From JAJYTL01 sp046705265 (GTDB lineage Bacteria; Pseudomonadota; Alphaproteobacteria; Ferrovibrionales; Ferrovibrionaceae), in contig JBJKQL010000083.1 of the NCBI GenBank assembly GCA_046705265.1, forward strand, positions 1 to 36,549: a DNA stretch of 36,549 bases, read 5' to 3'. The stretch's first letter is position 1; the number at the start of each line of letters is the position of its first letter. Below the pieces are notes generated by a model that saw only the letters and a program-made list of their open reading frames with translations, did not search any database and had not been told where the DNA came from. The translations under genes and the position numbers were made by a program. Positions 8,278 to 16,332 of this stretch are shown piece by piece.

Positions 8278-8901
8278 TTACGTCAAAGGCTTCATCACAT
8301 GCTCACGGTAGGCCGGGCGCTCGGCAAGCCGCTTGTACCAAGCCTCAACGTGGGGCAGCGTCGGCCGTTCGATCGGGAGGTGGTACCAACGATAGGCGAA
8401 GCAACCGACCGGAATGTCGCCCATGGTGAACCGCGCGCCGGTGAGATAGCTGCGCCCGTCCGCGAGTACGGTCTCGAGGCGGCGCCAGGCTTCCTCGGAG
8501 GCTTCGCGCGCGGCTTCGAGTGCCGCGCCATCCCGCTTTTCCGGCGGCGTCCGAATGAGTCCGAGGAACAGCGGGCCGACCGAGGGAATAAGCACGGAAA
8601 GCTGCCAATCCATCCAGCGTTCGGCATCGGCACGGCGCTGCAACTCGGTCGGCCAGAGAGTGCCAGTGCTGTGCTTCGCCGCGAGATAGCGTACGATTGA
8701 GTTCGATTCCCAGAGGATGAAACCATCATCGTCGATGGTGGGAACAAGCCCGTTTGGATTGAGCTTGAGATAGGCTGGTTCATGATTGCCGCCGAAAGGG
8801 CCGCCGATGTCCACGCGCTGAAAGTCGAGGCCGAGTTCAGCCGCAATCCATAGCACCTTCATGACATTGATCGAATTGTTGCGACCCCAGATTTTCAGCA
8901 T
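8278..8901 (-). CDS. glutathione S-transferase family protein
   Basis: 207 aa. An N-terminal thioredoxin-like domain (MLKIWGRNNSINVMKVLWIA) has the cis-Pro in LNPNGLVPTIDDDG and the gamma-Glu-binding pair in ESNSIVRYL. An all-helical C-terminal domain includes FTMGDIPVGCFAYRW. The Ser/Asn-rich N-terminal loop suggests a Ser- or Asn-based catalytic site. Substrate is unknown; detoxification or thiol handling is the usual role. A strong Shine-Dalgarno (GAAGGAGGAGG) precedes the ATG. It is divergent from a second GST-fold gene 115 bases away but clearly from a different subfamily, so not a recent duplicate. Confidence 0.88.
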   Translation of the reverse strand: MLKIWGRNNSINVMKVLWIAAELGLDFQRVDIGGPFGGNHEPAYLKLNPNGLVPTIDDDGFILWESNSIVRYLAAKHSTGTLWPTELQRRADAERWMDWQLSVLIPSVGPLFLGLIRTPPEKRDGAALEAAREASEEAWRRLETVLADGRSYLTGARFTMGDIPVGCFAYRWYHLPIERPTLPHVEAWYKRLAERPAYREHVMKPLT

Positions 8902-9016
8902 CGCCTCCTCCTTCGGTTACGCGGCCACTTTCCCCCGCCGGGACAACACATTATGCAAAAGCCGCGGCACCGGCCACCCTGTTCGCGTCGAGCGGCTTCG
9001 GATAAAGTGAAACGCC

Positions 9017-9685
9017 ATGCGCCACCTGTTTCATCTCTGGCTTTCCCCTGCCTCGCGCAAGGTCCGTATCGCCCTCGCCGAAAAGGGCCTCGATTTCGAG
9101 CTGCAGGTGGAGAAGATATGGGAACGGCGCGAGGAATTCCTCTCGCTCAATCCGGCGGGCGACGTGCCGGTTCTGGTCGAAGCAGACGGCAGCATCTTCT
9201 CGGATTCGCAAGCCATCTGCGAATATCTCGACGAGGTCTATCAGGAACGACCGCTGATCGGCACCGAGCCCAGGACGCGCGCCGAGGTGCGCCGGCTCAC
9301 TGCCTGGTTCGATCACAAATTCGGCCGCGAGGTGAGCGAGGTCCTGATCGAGGAAAAGCTGATGAAGCGCTTCATGCGCCTTGGTGCCCCGGACTCGGCG
9401 GCGATCCGCTTCGGCCAGCGCAACATTCACACCCACCTTGCCTATATTGGCTATCTCGCCGAGCGGCGAAGCTGGCTCGCGGGCAAAGATTTAAGTCTCG
9501 CCGACATCACGGCTGGCGCCCATCTCTCGGCCGTCGACTATCTCGCCGACGTGCCGTGGGAGGATTATCCTCAGGCCAAGGAATGGTACGCCCGCATCAA
9601 GTCGCGACCGTCGTTTCGCGCCATTCTCGCCGACTTCATTCCCGGCCTGCCGCCGCCCCGCCACTACGCGGACCTGGATTTCTGA
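9017..9685 (+). CDS. glutathione S-transferase family protein (FtsZ1/Zeta-like class)
   Basis: 222 aa. A thioredoxin-like N-terminal domain (HLWLSPASRKVRIALAEKGL) carries the Ser-Pro-x-Ser catalytic loop, LNPAGDVPVL with cis-Pro, and FSDSQAICEYLDE for glutathione contact. The C-terminal helical domain includes LAGKDLSLADITAGAHLSAV. The C-terminus ends in an unusual PGLPPPRHYADLDF tail that is characteristic of an alphaproteobacterial subgroup. The ATG has only a weak GATAAAG upstream. queG follows on the same strand 60 bases later and may be co-transcribed. Exact substrate unknown. Confidence 0.87.
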   Translation: MRHLFHLWLSPASRKVRIALAEKGLDFELQVEKIWERREEFLSLNPAGDVPVLVEADGSIFSDSQAICEYLDEVYQERPLIGTEPRTRAEVRRLTAWFDHKFGREVSEVLIEEKLMKRFMRLGAPDSAAIRFGQRNIHTHLAYIGYLAERRSWLAGKDLSLADITAGAHLSAVDYLADVPWEDYPQAKEWYARIKSRPSFRAILADFIPGLPPPRHYADLDF

Positions 9686-9745
9686 AGATAGGACGGCAAG
9701 CGGCCGAGCCTTGCCTTTAGCCGGCGACGCGGTATGCCTTAAGCC

Positions 9746-10873
9746 ATGACGGCAGGAATAGCGACGGGCAAGCACGAGGTGCTGATCCGAGCCGAGGCGC
9801 ACCGCCTCGGCTTCGACGCAGTCGGCATCACGAAACCGGAGAGCATCGCCGGGGCCGGGCCGCGATTTCTCGCCTTCCTCGAGCTCAGCCGCCACGGCGA
9901 GATGGCTTGGCTCGCGGCCAAGGCCGCGCGCCGCCAACACCCCAACGCACTGTGGCCGGAGGCGAAAAGCATCGTCATGCTGGGCCAGAACTACGGCCCG
10001 GCGAGCGACCCAATGACGGCGCTGAACGAAAAGGATCGCGGTGCGATCTCCATTTACGCCAAAGGGCGCGATTATCACCACGTGGTGAAGCGCCGGCTCA
10101 AGCTTCTCGGATCGTGGATGCATCGCACCTTCAAGGCCGAAGTGAAGGTGTTCGTCGATACCGCGCCGGTCATGGAAAAACCGCTTGCGGCGGCGGCCGG
10201 ACTGGGCTGGCAGGGCAAACATACAAACTTGGTTTCGCGTGAATTCGGTTCGTGGCTGTTTCTCGGTGCAATCTTCACCCCTCTCGACCTCATGGCGGAT
10301 CGACCCGAGGCCGATCATTGCGGGGCCTGCCGTGCCTGTCTCGATATTTGCCCGACGAACGCCTTTCCCGCACCATACCAGCTCGACGCGCGACGCTGTC
10401 TCTCCTATCTCACGATCGAGTATCCGGGCCCGATCCCCCGCGCCTTCCGCGCCGCGATCGGCAACCGTGTCTACGGCTGCGACGATTGTCTCGCCATCTG
10501 TCCCTGGAACAAATACGCCCGCCGCGCGCGCGACATGGAGCTGTGGCCTCGGGCCGCGCTGGATTTGCCGCGTCTTGTCGAGCTGGCGGCGCTTGACGAT
10601 AGCGGCTTTCGCCGTCTGTTCGCTGGCACCGCGATCAAGCGCATCGGCCGCGATCGCTTTGTCCGCAACGTCGCAATCGCGCTTGGCAACAGCGGTGCTG
10701 GAGCGGCCGTGCCCGCGCTTCGCCGCTTGCTCGATGATGCAGCGCCGCTCGTGCGCGGAATGGCGGTTTGGGGCTTGAGGCAGATCCTGGACCGCGCGGC
10801 CTTTACCACCCTCAAGGCGGCGCGCGAGCATGACGACGGCGATCCCATGGTCGCCGCGGAATGGGCGGATTAG
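9746..10873 (+). CDS. queG: epoxyqueuosine reductase
   Basis: Performs the last step of queuosine formation in tRNA, reducing epoxyqueuosine with cobalamin and two [4Fe-4S] clusters; cytoplasmic. The N-terminal domain contains FVDTAPVMEKPLAAAAGLGW, with the catalytic Asp in VDTAPV. The ferredoxin-like part has CGACRACLDICP and CDDCLAICPWNKYA, eight cysteines for two clusters. The C-terminal HEAT-like repeat (AVPALRRLLDDAAPLVRGMA) is the tRNA-contacting part. 375 aa is normal. No clear Shine-Dalgarno before ATG 9746, but homology begins within the first 15 residues. Convergent with the TPR gene, 21 bases apart. Confidence 0.95.
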   Translation: MTAGIATGKHEVLIRAEAHRLGFDAVGITKPESIAGAGPRFLAFLELSRHGEMAWLAAKAARRQHPNALWPEAKSIVMLGQNYGPASDPMTALNEKDRGAISIYAKGRDYHHVVKRRLKLLGSWMHRTFKAEVKVFVDTAPVMEKPLAAAAGLGWQGKHTNLVSREFGSWLFLGAIFTPLDLMADRPEADHCGACRACLDICPTNAFPAPYQLDARRCLSYLTIEYPGPIPRAFRAAIGNRVYGCDDCLAICPWNKYARRARDMELWPRAALDLPRLVELAALDDSGFRRLFAGTAIKRIGRDRFVRNVAIALGNSGAGAAVPALRRLLDDAAPLVRGMAVWGLRQILDRAAFTTLKAAREHDDGDPMVAAEWAD

Positions 10874-10894
10874 GAAGCCTTGAGCCTTGCCAGC

Positions 10895-11686
10895 CTAGTT
10901 TTTTGCCTTCGGCTTCAACGCGAGCGTCTGGATATGAGCCTGGGCCTCGGCTGCGGCCGCGGTATCCGGCGCCAGACGAACGACGGAAAGCCAATCTTGT
11001 TCGGCACCTTTCGTATCGCCCATGTCTTCCCGAAGGATGCCGCGCTCGACCAGCGCCCGGACCGAGTTCGGATCAAGAGCGAGCGCCGTGTCGGCGTCCT
11101 CGACCGCGAGCTGGATCTGACCGAGCTTGCGCCGCGCTTCGGCGCGAAGAATATAGAGGTTGGTCCGCGTCGGATCGTAGCGCAGCGCCATAGTAAGATC
11201 GCGCGCGGCAGCGCCATAATCACTGAGCGCGATCGCGGCACGGGCACGGTCGGTCAGATAGTCGGCATCCGCTGGCGCGAGGGCGGCGGCGGCAGAGAAG
11301 CTGCCATACGCCTGTTTCGCATCACCGGCGAGAAGCCAAGCATTGCCCTCTTGGTCCAAGACCTCCGGCCGGAGCGGATTGGGCGGGTGCGCCATCGCCG
11401 TCGCGATGCGCTCAAGTTCCTTCGCCGCATCGGCATATTGCTTCAAGGCGACGAGCGCCAGCGCCAGGCAATGATCGGCCGGTAGGCCGCCGTTCCGTTG
11501 CCCCCAGGCCGAGGCCCGCGCCAGCGCCTTGTGGGGGTCGCTTTTAGTCAGAGCGATACAGGCGGCGTAGCGTTTCTTCGCGGCATCCGTTCCCGCCGGC
11601 GCGGCGCGCGGTTGGGCAGCAGCCATGGTCAGGGTGGCCACGGCGGCGCTTGCCGCAGCCAGCCATGCAAGAATATAAGGTTTCAC
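10895..11686 (-). CDS. secreted/periplasmic TPR-repeat protein
   Basis: 263 aa. Begins with a GTG at 11684-11686 and a signal peptide: short basic start, hydrophobic ILAWLAAASAAVATLTMAAA, then likely cleavage after AQPRA. The mature part consists of TPR helices: LTKSDPHKALARASAWG, ADAAKELERIA, AYGSFSAAAALAPADADYL, GAARDLTMALRYDPTRTNLY, LAVEDADTALALDPNSVRAL, then GAEQDWLSVVRLAPD. TPR repeats mediate protein contacts; no partner is named by context. AAGGG lies eight bases before the GTG. It is divergent from the epimerase-like gene and the C-terminus is Lys-rich. Specific function unknown. Confidence 0.82.
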   Translation of the reverse strand: MKPYILAWLAAASAAVATLTMAAAQPRAAPAGTDAAKKRYAACIALTKSDPHKALARASAWGQRNGGLPADHCLALALVALKQYADAAKELERIATAMAHPPNPLRPEVLDQEGNAWLLAGDAKQAYGSFSAAAALAPADADYLTDRARAAIALSDYGAAARDLTMALRYDPTRTNLYILRAEARRKLGQIQLAVEDADTALALDPNSVRALVERGILREDMGDTKGAEQDWLSVVRLAPDTAAAAEAQAHIQTLALKPKAKN

Positions 11687-11709
11687 GTTTGCGACCCTTC
11701 ACCCAAACT

Positions 11710-12726
11710 ATGGCCAAGAGAAGGCAGGCCAGCGGCCGCACCGAGGCTGAGGCGCGGGCGAGGGCGAAGCGCCTGGTTGCATCGTCACAGGGGATTCGTT
11801 TGATCGGCGGCAAACGTCTTTTTTGCTTTGGCATAGGCTATACCGCCGTGGCGCTGATGGCCCGGCTCCATGACCAGAATTGGGCGATCGCTGGCACGTG
11901 CCAGAGTGCGGCAAAGCGAGCCGAGCTTCGTGCCCGCGGCATTGACGCGTATCTGTTCGACCGGACGCACCCGCTCGATCCTGCCGTGCTTCGCGGCACC
12001 ACCCATCTCCTTTCCTCGGTGCCGCCGGAAGAGGCCGGTGATCCGGTGCTCGAATCGTGCAGCCCCGCCATCGCTGCGCTGCGCGACATCGCCTGGGTCG
12101 GCTATCTCTCCACCACCGGCGTCTATGGCGATCATCAGGGGGCGTGGGTCGACGAGACCATGCCACCGACACCGGCGACGGCGCGCGGCCGCCGCCGCCT
12201 TGTGGCGGAGCAGAGATGGGCCGCTTTGCGGCGGCAGGATGGACTTCCGGTACATCGCTTTCGTCTTGCCGGCATCTATGGCCCCGGACGAAATGTTCTC
12301 TTGCAGCTTCGCGCCGGCACCGCACGGCTGATCGAAAAACCGGGGCAGGTCTTCTCGCGCATCCATGTCGCTGATATCGCGATGGCACTCGAGGCCTCTA
12401 TGGCGCGGCCGAATCCCGGCCAAGTCTATAACCTTTGCGACGACGAGCCCGCCGCCCCCGCCGAGGTGATAGCCTATGCTGCGCTGCTTCTCGGCCTCCC
12501 CATGCCGCCGGCGATCCCCTTGTCGGCACCGGAAGTCTCCGCAATGGCACGGAGCTTCTATGCCGACAACAAGCGCGTCCGCGCCACGCTGATCAAGCGC
12601 GAGCTTGGGCTCGTCTGGCGCTATCCAACCTACCGCGAGGGCCTTGCTGCCCTGGCACGCGCCGGCGACGGCGCTATCTCCCCCGCTATGGCGCCGGCTT
12701 CTGGCACAGCTCCGTCATCGCTGTGA
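11710..12726 (+). CDS. NAD-dependent epimerase/dehydratase-like (SDR, YeeZ-type) protein
   Basis: An extended-SDR-like protein: KRLFCFGIGYTAVALMARL is the nucleotide loop, in the short FGxGY form seen in YeeZ relatives. It then has HLLSSVPPEEAGDPVL, YLSTTGVYGDHQGAWVDE with the ST-TGVYG catalytic-like region, and RLAGIYGPGRN and FSRIHVADIAMAL. Substrate unknown. ATG 11710 gives 338 aa, but the Rossmann fold begins only at residue about 33. An in-frame TTG at 11800, five bases after AGGGGA, would give 308 aa, close to the usual family length, and may be the true start. Its last 41 bases overlap the convergent hydrolase gene. Confidence 0.78.
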   Translation: MAKRRQASGRTEAEARARAKRLVASSQGIRLIGGKRLFCFGIGYTAVALMARLHDQNWAIAGTCQSAAKRAELRARGIDAYLFDRTHPLDPAVLRGTTHLLSSVPPEEAGDPVLESCSPAIAALRDIAWVGYLSTTGVYGDHQGAWVDETMPPTPATARGRRRLVAEQRWAALRRQDGLPVHRFRLAGIYGPGRNVLLQLRAGTARLIEKPGQVFSRIHVADIAMALEASMARPNPGQVYNLCDDEPAAPAEVIAYAALLLGLPMPPAIPLSAPEVSAMARSFYADNKRVRATLIKRELGLVWRYPTYREGLAALARAGDGAISPAMAPASGTAPSSL

Positions 12727-13453
12727 TGAGGCGGGCAAGATCGTCCGGGGCTGAAAGCCGGTGGTCACCATCCTTCACTAGGGTCAAGGCGACATCGGAA
12801 CTTTGCAGTGCCTCCATCAGCTTCAGCGAATGGGACCACGGTACGTCTTCATCCTTCATGCCATGCAAGATCCTCACCGGGCAACGCAAAGGAATGGCGC
12901 GATGGAGCAAGAGATGACGGCGGCCTTCGTCAATGAGGCGCAGCGTGATGGGATAGGGGTCCTCGGAATATTCGGAAGGCTGGCGCCAGACCCCATCCCG
13001 CCGGAGGATGTCCTTAACCGCGTCCGGCATCGCGCGCCACATCAGTTCCTCAGTGAAATCGGCGGCCGGCGCGACGCCAACGAGCCCATGCACTCGCGCC
13101 GGCCGCGCCAACGCCGCGAGCAACATGAGCCAGCCGCCCATGGACGAACCGACGATCACCTGCGGGCCTTCCGTCAGGTCATCGAGCACGGCGATGACAT
13201 CTTCCGCCCAACGCCCGATGGTGCCCGCGGTAAAATCGCCGGAGGAGCGTCCATGGCCAAAATAATCGAAGCGGAGATAAGCACGGCCTTGCGCCGCACA
13301 GGCTTCGGACAGAGCGGTCGCCTTGGTACCGGTCATGTCGGATTTAAAGCCGCCGCAGAAGACCACGCCCGGAGACTTGCCGCTCGCGCGGTAATAGGCG
13401 ATTGTGGCGCCGTCGGCGCGCTTTAGATGAAGCGCTGGAGGACTTGTGGACAT
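12686..13453 (-). CDS. alpha/beta hydrolase
   Basis: 255 aa, alpha/beta-hydrolase fold. Oxyanion region VVFCGGFKSDMTGTKA, RFDYFGHGRSSG, nucleophile elbow VGSSMGGWLM (Gly-x-Ser-x-Gly), acid residue in HGMKDEDVPW and catalytic His in KDGDHRLS. This resembles the acyl-CoA thioesterase / BAAT-like and ABHD10-type carboxylesterases; substrate unknown. The frame is open 110 codons further (to 13783), but that part is antisense to the glycosyltransferase. The ATG of MSTSPPALHL at 13451-13453 is where homology starts. It overlaps the epimerase gene end-to-end (41 bases) and the glycosyltransferase start-to-start (8 bases). Confidence 0.86.
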   Translation of the reverse strand: MSTSPPALHLKRADGATIAYYRASGKSPGVVFCGGFKSDMTGTKATALSEACAAQGRAYLRFDYFGHGRSSGDFTAGTIGRWAEDVIAVLDDLTEGPQVIVGSSMGGWLMLLAALARPARVHGLVGVAPAADFTEELMWRAMPDAVKDILRRDGVWRQPSEYSEDPYPITLRLIDEGRRHLLLHRAIPLRCPVRILHGMKDEDVPWSHSLKLMEALQSSDVALTLVKDGDHRLSAPDDLARLITAMTELCQKPAP

Positions 13454-14666
13454 CGTCGAAAGAAACTCGGAAGCCGATACGGCCGTATATGGTAGCACCA
13501 CGCCGCCGGCGCCCGAAAGCGCCCTGGCGCCGGCCGTGCTGCAGGTCCTGCCGAGCCTTGGCGTCTCTGGTGGTGTTGAGCGTTCGACGATCGATCTTAC
13601 CGTCGCGCTGGTCCGGCATGGCTGGCGCGCGCTCGTGGCATCGGCCGGCGGCCCACTCGAGCATGAGATCCGCCGCGCGGGTGGCGAACATTTTACTCTG
13701 CCGCTTGACAGCAAGAACCCATTCCGCATGGCGAGCAACGTCTCGCGCCTCGCAGCGCTCATTCGCGAGCAAGGCGTGGACATGGTTCATGCCCGCTCTC
13801 GCGCGCCGGCCTGGAGCGCCCGCGCCGCCGCACAGCGCAGCGGCGTTCTTTTCGTCACCACGTTCCACGGCACATATGGTCACGCGGGCGCGCTCAAGCG
13901 CCGTTACAACCGGATTATGCTGCAGGGCGAACGGGTCATAGCCAATTCCGCCTTCATCGGTCGCCACATCCAAAGTGTCTACGGCATCGACGAGAGCCGG
14001 CTTGTGGTCATCCCGCGTGGCGTCGACATCACCCGCTTCGATCCCGGAACGGTGTCGAACGAACGCATGATCCAGCTCAGTACGGCCTGGCGCGTGCCGG
14101 ACGGTCGGCCGATTGTGCTTCTGCCCGGCCGGATCACGCGCTGGAAGGGCCAGGAGGTGCTGATCGATGCATTGGTCAAACTCGGCCGGACCGACGTCTT
14201 CGCGTTGCTTATCGGCGACGATGAGCGCCGGCCGCGCTATCGTGCCGAGCTGCTGCGTAAGATCAGCACCCTCGGGCTCGAAGGCCAAGTCCGCTTGGTC
14301 GGCCCGTGCCGCGACATGCCTGCGGCCTACAAGCTGGCCGACGTGGTGGTTTCGGCCTCGACCGACCCGGAAGCCTTCGGCCGGGTTGCGGTCGAGGCCC
14401 AAGCGATGGGCCGGCCGGTGATCGCGACGGATCACGGCGGCTCGCGCGAAACTGTGATACCGGGCGCCACCGGCTGGTTGGTGCCGCCAGGCGACGCCGC
14501 CGCGCTCGCTGCCACACTTGAGAAAGCGCTCAGCATCGGGCCCGCGGCGCGGGCCGAACTCGCGGCTGAGGCGAGGCGCCACGTGATCGAGCATTTTACC
14601 GTCGCCCATATGACCGAACCAACCATCGCCCTCTATTCCGATCTCCTGGGACAACAGCGAAGATGA
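13446..14666 (+). CDS. glycosyltransferase family 4 protein
   Basis: 406 aa GT-B glycosyltransferase of the GT4 type, probably for LPS or other surface glycan. Residues about 30-190 form the acceptor domain (LQVLPSLGVSGGVERSTIDL, VHARSRAPAWSARAAA). The donor domain has LPGRITRWKGQEVLIDAL, then the EAFGRVAVEAQAMGRPVIAT segment with the Glu-x7-Glu pair that contacts the nucleotide sugar, and HGGSRETV. The GTG at 13446 is the earliest start in frame; the first 28 residues are unlike the family, so a later non-ATG start is possible. Its stop overlaps the start of the next gene by 4 bases (ATGA), so they are translationally coupled. Confidence 0.88.
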   Translation: MDIVERNSEADTAVYGSTTPPAPESALAPAVLQVLPSLGVSGGVERSTIDLTVALVRHGWRALVASAGGPLEHEIRRAGGEHFTLPLDSKNPFRMASNVSRLAALIREQGVDMVHARSRAPAWSARAAAQRSGVLFVTTFHGTYGHAGALKRRYNRIMLQGERVIANSAFIGRHIQSVYGIDESRLVVIPRGVDITRFDPGTVSNERMIQLSTAWRVPDGRPIVLLPGRITRWKGQEVLIDALVKLGRTDVFALLIGDDERRPRYRAELLRKISTLGLEGQVRLVGPCRDMPAAYKLADVVVSASTDPEAFGRVAVEAQAMGRPVIATDHGGSRETVIPGATGWLVPPGDAAALAATLEKALSIGPAARAELAAEARRHVIEHFTVAHMTEPTIALYSDLLGQQRR

Positions 14667-15592
14667 GCAACGCGCAAACCCGGATTCTCGTTATCCGGCA
14701 CGGCGCGCTAGGGGACTTCATTTGCTCCCTCGGTCCCTGCAGCGCCATACGGGCGCATCACCTCGACGCTCATATCGTGCTCTTAACCACGCCGCCGTTT
14801 GTCGACCTCGCCCGGCGTTCGGGCTATTTCGACGAGATATGGACCGACGAGCGGGCCTCGTTTTTCAGGCTCGACAAACTTCTTGGGCTGCGAAGGCGCA
14901 TGCGCAAGGCGGGCTTCGCCCGCGTCTACGATCTCCAAACATCGCAGCGGTCGAGCTTCTATTTCCGGATTCTCGGACCAGGACCGAAGCCTGATTGGTC
15001 CGGCATCGCCCGGGGTGCGTCACATCGGCATGCCAATCCCGACCGCAAGACGATGCACAACTACGACCGCCAAGCAGAGCAACTCGAGATCGCCGGCATT
15101 GCTCATGTCCCCCCACCCGACATAAGCTTCCTGAAGAGCGACCTCCGGAATTTCAACCTACCGGCCGAATATCTCCTTTTGGTGCCTGGCGGATCGGCGC
15201 ACCGGCCGGAGAAGCGCTGGCCTGCCGTTGGCTATACCGCGATCGCCCATGCTGCGCTCGACCGCGGCATAACCCCGGTCCTGATCGGCAGCACCGACGA
15301 GCGTAATCTTCTCTCCGGCATCGCGGCGGAGGTACCGGGCGCTCGCAATCTCGGCGGCGAGACCGGCTTCGCGGATCTCGCCGAACTCGCCCGCGGCGCC
15401 CGCGCCGCCGTCGGCAATGACACCGGGCCGATGCACCTGATCGCGGTCGCCGGCTGCCCCTCCGTCGTTCTGTTCTCAGGCGCCTCAAGCCCGAAAAAAT
15501 GCGCGCCACGTGGCCGGCATGTTATCACGCTGCAGCGGCCGGAGCTCTCCGACCTCGATCCCAGAACCGTCGCCCGCGCCGCCGGCCTGTGA
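14663..15592 (+). CDS. glycosyltransferase family 9 (LPS heptosyltransferase-like)
   Basis: 309 aa, GT9 fold as in heptosyltransferases WaaC/WaaF/WaaQ that build the LPS core on the inner membrane. ILVIRHGALGDFICSLGP is the conserved N-terminal loop. The C-terminal half has VPGGSAHRPEKRWP and VGNDTGPMHLIAVAGCPSVV, with the Asp-x-Gly-Pro-x-His nucleotide-sugar site, then LFSGASSPKKCAPRG. The start overlaps the upstream glycosyltransferase stop by four bases. Acting on the same oligosaccharide as its neighbour is inference. The exact sugar cannot be told from sequence. Confidence 0.9.
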   Translation: MSNAQTRILVIRHGALGDFICSLGPCSAIRAHHLDAHIVLLTTPPFVDLARRSGYFDEIWTDERASFFRLDKLLGLRRRMRKAGFARVYDLQTSQRSSFYFRILGPGPKPDWSGIARGASHRHANPDRKTMHNYDRQAEQLEIAGIAHVPPPDISFLKSDLRNFNLPAEYLLLVPGGSAHRPEKRWPAVGYTAIAHAALDRGITPVLIGSTDERNLLSGIAAEVPGARNLGGETGFADLAELARGARAAVGNDTGPMHLIAVAGCPSVVLFSGASSPKKCAPRGRHVITLQRPELSDLDPRTVARAAGL

Positions 15593-15652
15593 CCTCGATG
15601 CGACCGATTTGTTCCACTCCCTAAGGGATAGCTCCTCGCCTGCAAGAAGTGC

Positions 15653-15680
15653 TTGCTTTGCAACGTCCCGAGACTAGACT
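15653..15680 (+). promoter_or_regulatory. candidate infC promoter
   Basis: TTGCTT (15653-15658) and TAGACT (15675-15680) are 16 apart. It would place transcription start near 15687, inside the hairpin region described separately. The match is moderate. Confidence 0.25.
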
Positions 15681-15719
15681 TCGCAGCTTGGACCCGGAGG
15701 CTGGCTGTCACCTCGGGAC
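15665..15719 (+). other. inverted repeat (possible hairpin) in the infC leader
   Basis: GTCCCGAG at 15665-15672 and CTCGGGAC at 15712-15719 are perfectly complementary 8-mers, 39 bases apart, with CAGC/GCTG nested between. They lie 42 to 96 bases before the infC start codon, so a leader transcribed from upstream could fold here. Function is unknown. Confidence 0.35.
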
Positions 15720-15760
15720 CGCAAAGTTCTCTGGCGCAATTACGAGAAGGAGAAGCTTCG

Positions 15761-16297
15761 ATCGCCCGCCCACCGCTTTCCGCGCCCCCATCCCGAGAGG
15801 GGCCGCGCGTTAACGATCAGATCGCTGTCCCCGAAGTGCGATTGATCGATCACCAAGGCGAAAATCTTGGTGTGGTCTCCATCAGAGAAGCATTGACCCG
15901 TGCCGAGACCGTCGGTCTCGACCTCGTCGAGATTTCGCCGACGGCGCAACCTCCGGTATGTAAGATTCTCGATTTTGGTAAATACAAGTACGAAGCGCAG
16001 AAGAAGGCCAATGAAGCGCGCAAAAAGCAAAAGGTTATCGAGATCAAGGAGATCAAACTCCGCCCCGGCATCGATGATCATGACTATGACGTCAAAATGC
16101 GGGCGATGACGCGCTTCCTGAGCGATGGCGACAAGGTCAAGGTAACGCTTCGCTTCCGTGGCCGTGAACTCGCGCATCAGGATCTCGGTGCCAAAGTCCT
16201 GGACCGGGTGCGGGACGATCTTCTCGATCTCGGCAAGGTCGAACAGTCACCGAAAATGGAAGGCCGCCAGATGACCATGGTGATCTCGCCCAAATAG
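15761..16297 (+). CDS. infC: translation initiation factor IF-3, AUC start codon
   Basis: IF-3 binds the 30S subunit and checks the start codon and initiator tRNA. The N-domain contains EVRLIDHQGENLGVVS, then VEISPTAQPPVCKILDFGKYKYE; the linker is Lys-rich (KKANEARKKQK); the C-domain has DYDVKMRAMTRFLSDGDKVK and LRFRGRELAH. The start is an in-frame ATC at 15761-15763, giving MARPPLSAPPSREGPRVND. It has GAGAAGGAG (15744-15752) eight bases upstream and matches the usual alphaproteobacterial N-terminus. No ATG/GTG/TTG lies near that Shine-Dalgarno; the TTG at 15653 adds 36 unrelated residues. AUU/AUC starts on infC let IF-3 repress its own translation (known from E. coli). 178 aa is normal. Confidence 0.93.
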   Translation: MARPPLSAPPSREGPRVNDQIAVPEVRLIDHQGENLGVVSIREALTRAETVGLDLVEISPTAQPPVCKILDFGKYKYEAQKKANEARKKQKVIEIKEIKLRPGIDDHDYDVKMRAMTRFLSDGDKVKVTLRFRGRELAHQDLGAKVLDRVRDDLLDLGKVEQSPKMEGRQMTMVISPK

Positions 16298-16332
16298 CCG
16301 CTTTCCGCCGCGAGAGACGAGAGAGAGAGCGA

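Noticed and set aside
9491..10831. 446-aa minus-strand frame opposite queG
   Set aside because: Antisense of queG, with no recognisable domain; both Fe-S motifs belong to queG.
13454..13783. 110-codon N-terminal extension of the hydrolase
   Set aside because: Antisense to the glycosyltransferase; the extension has no hydrolase-like residues and a good ATG sits at 13453.
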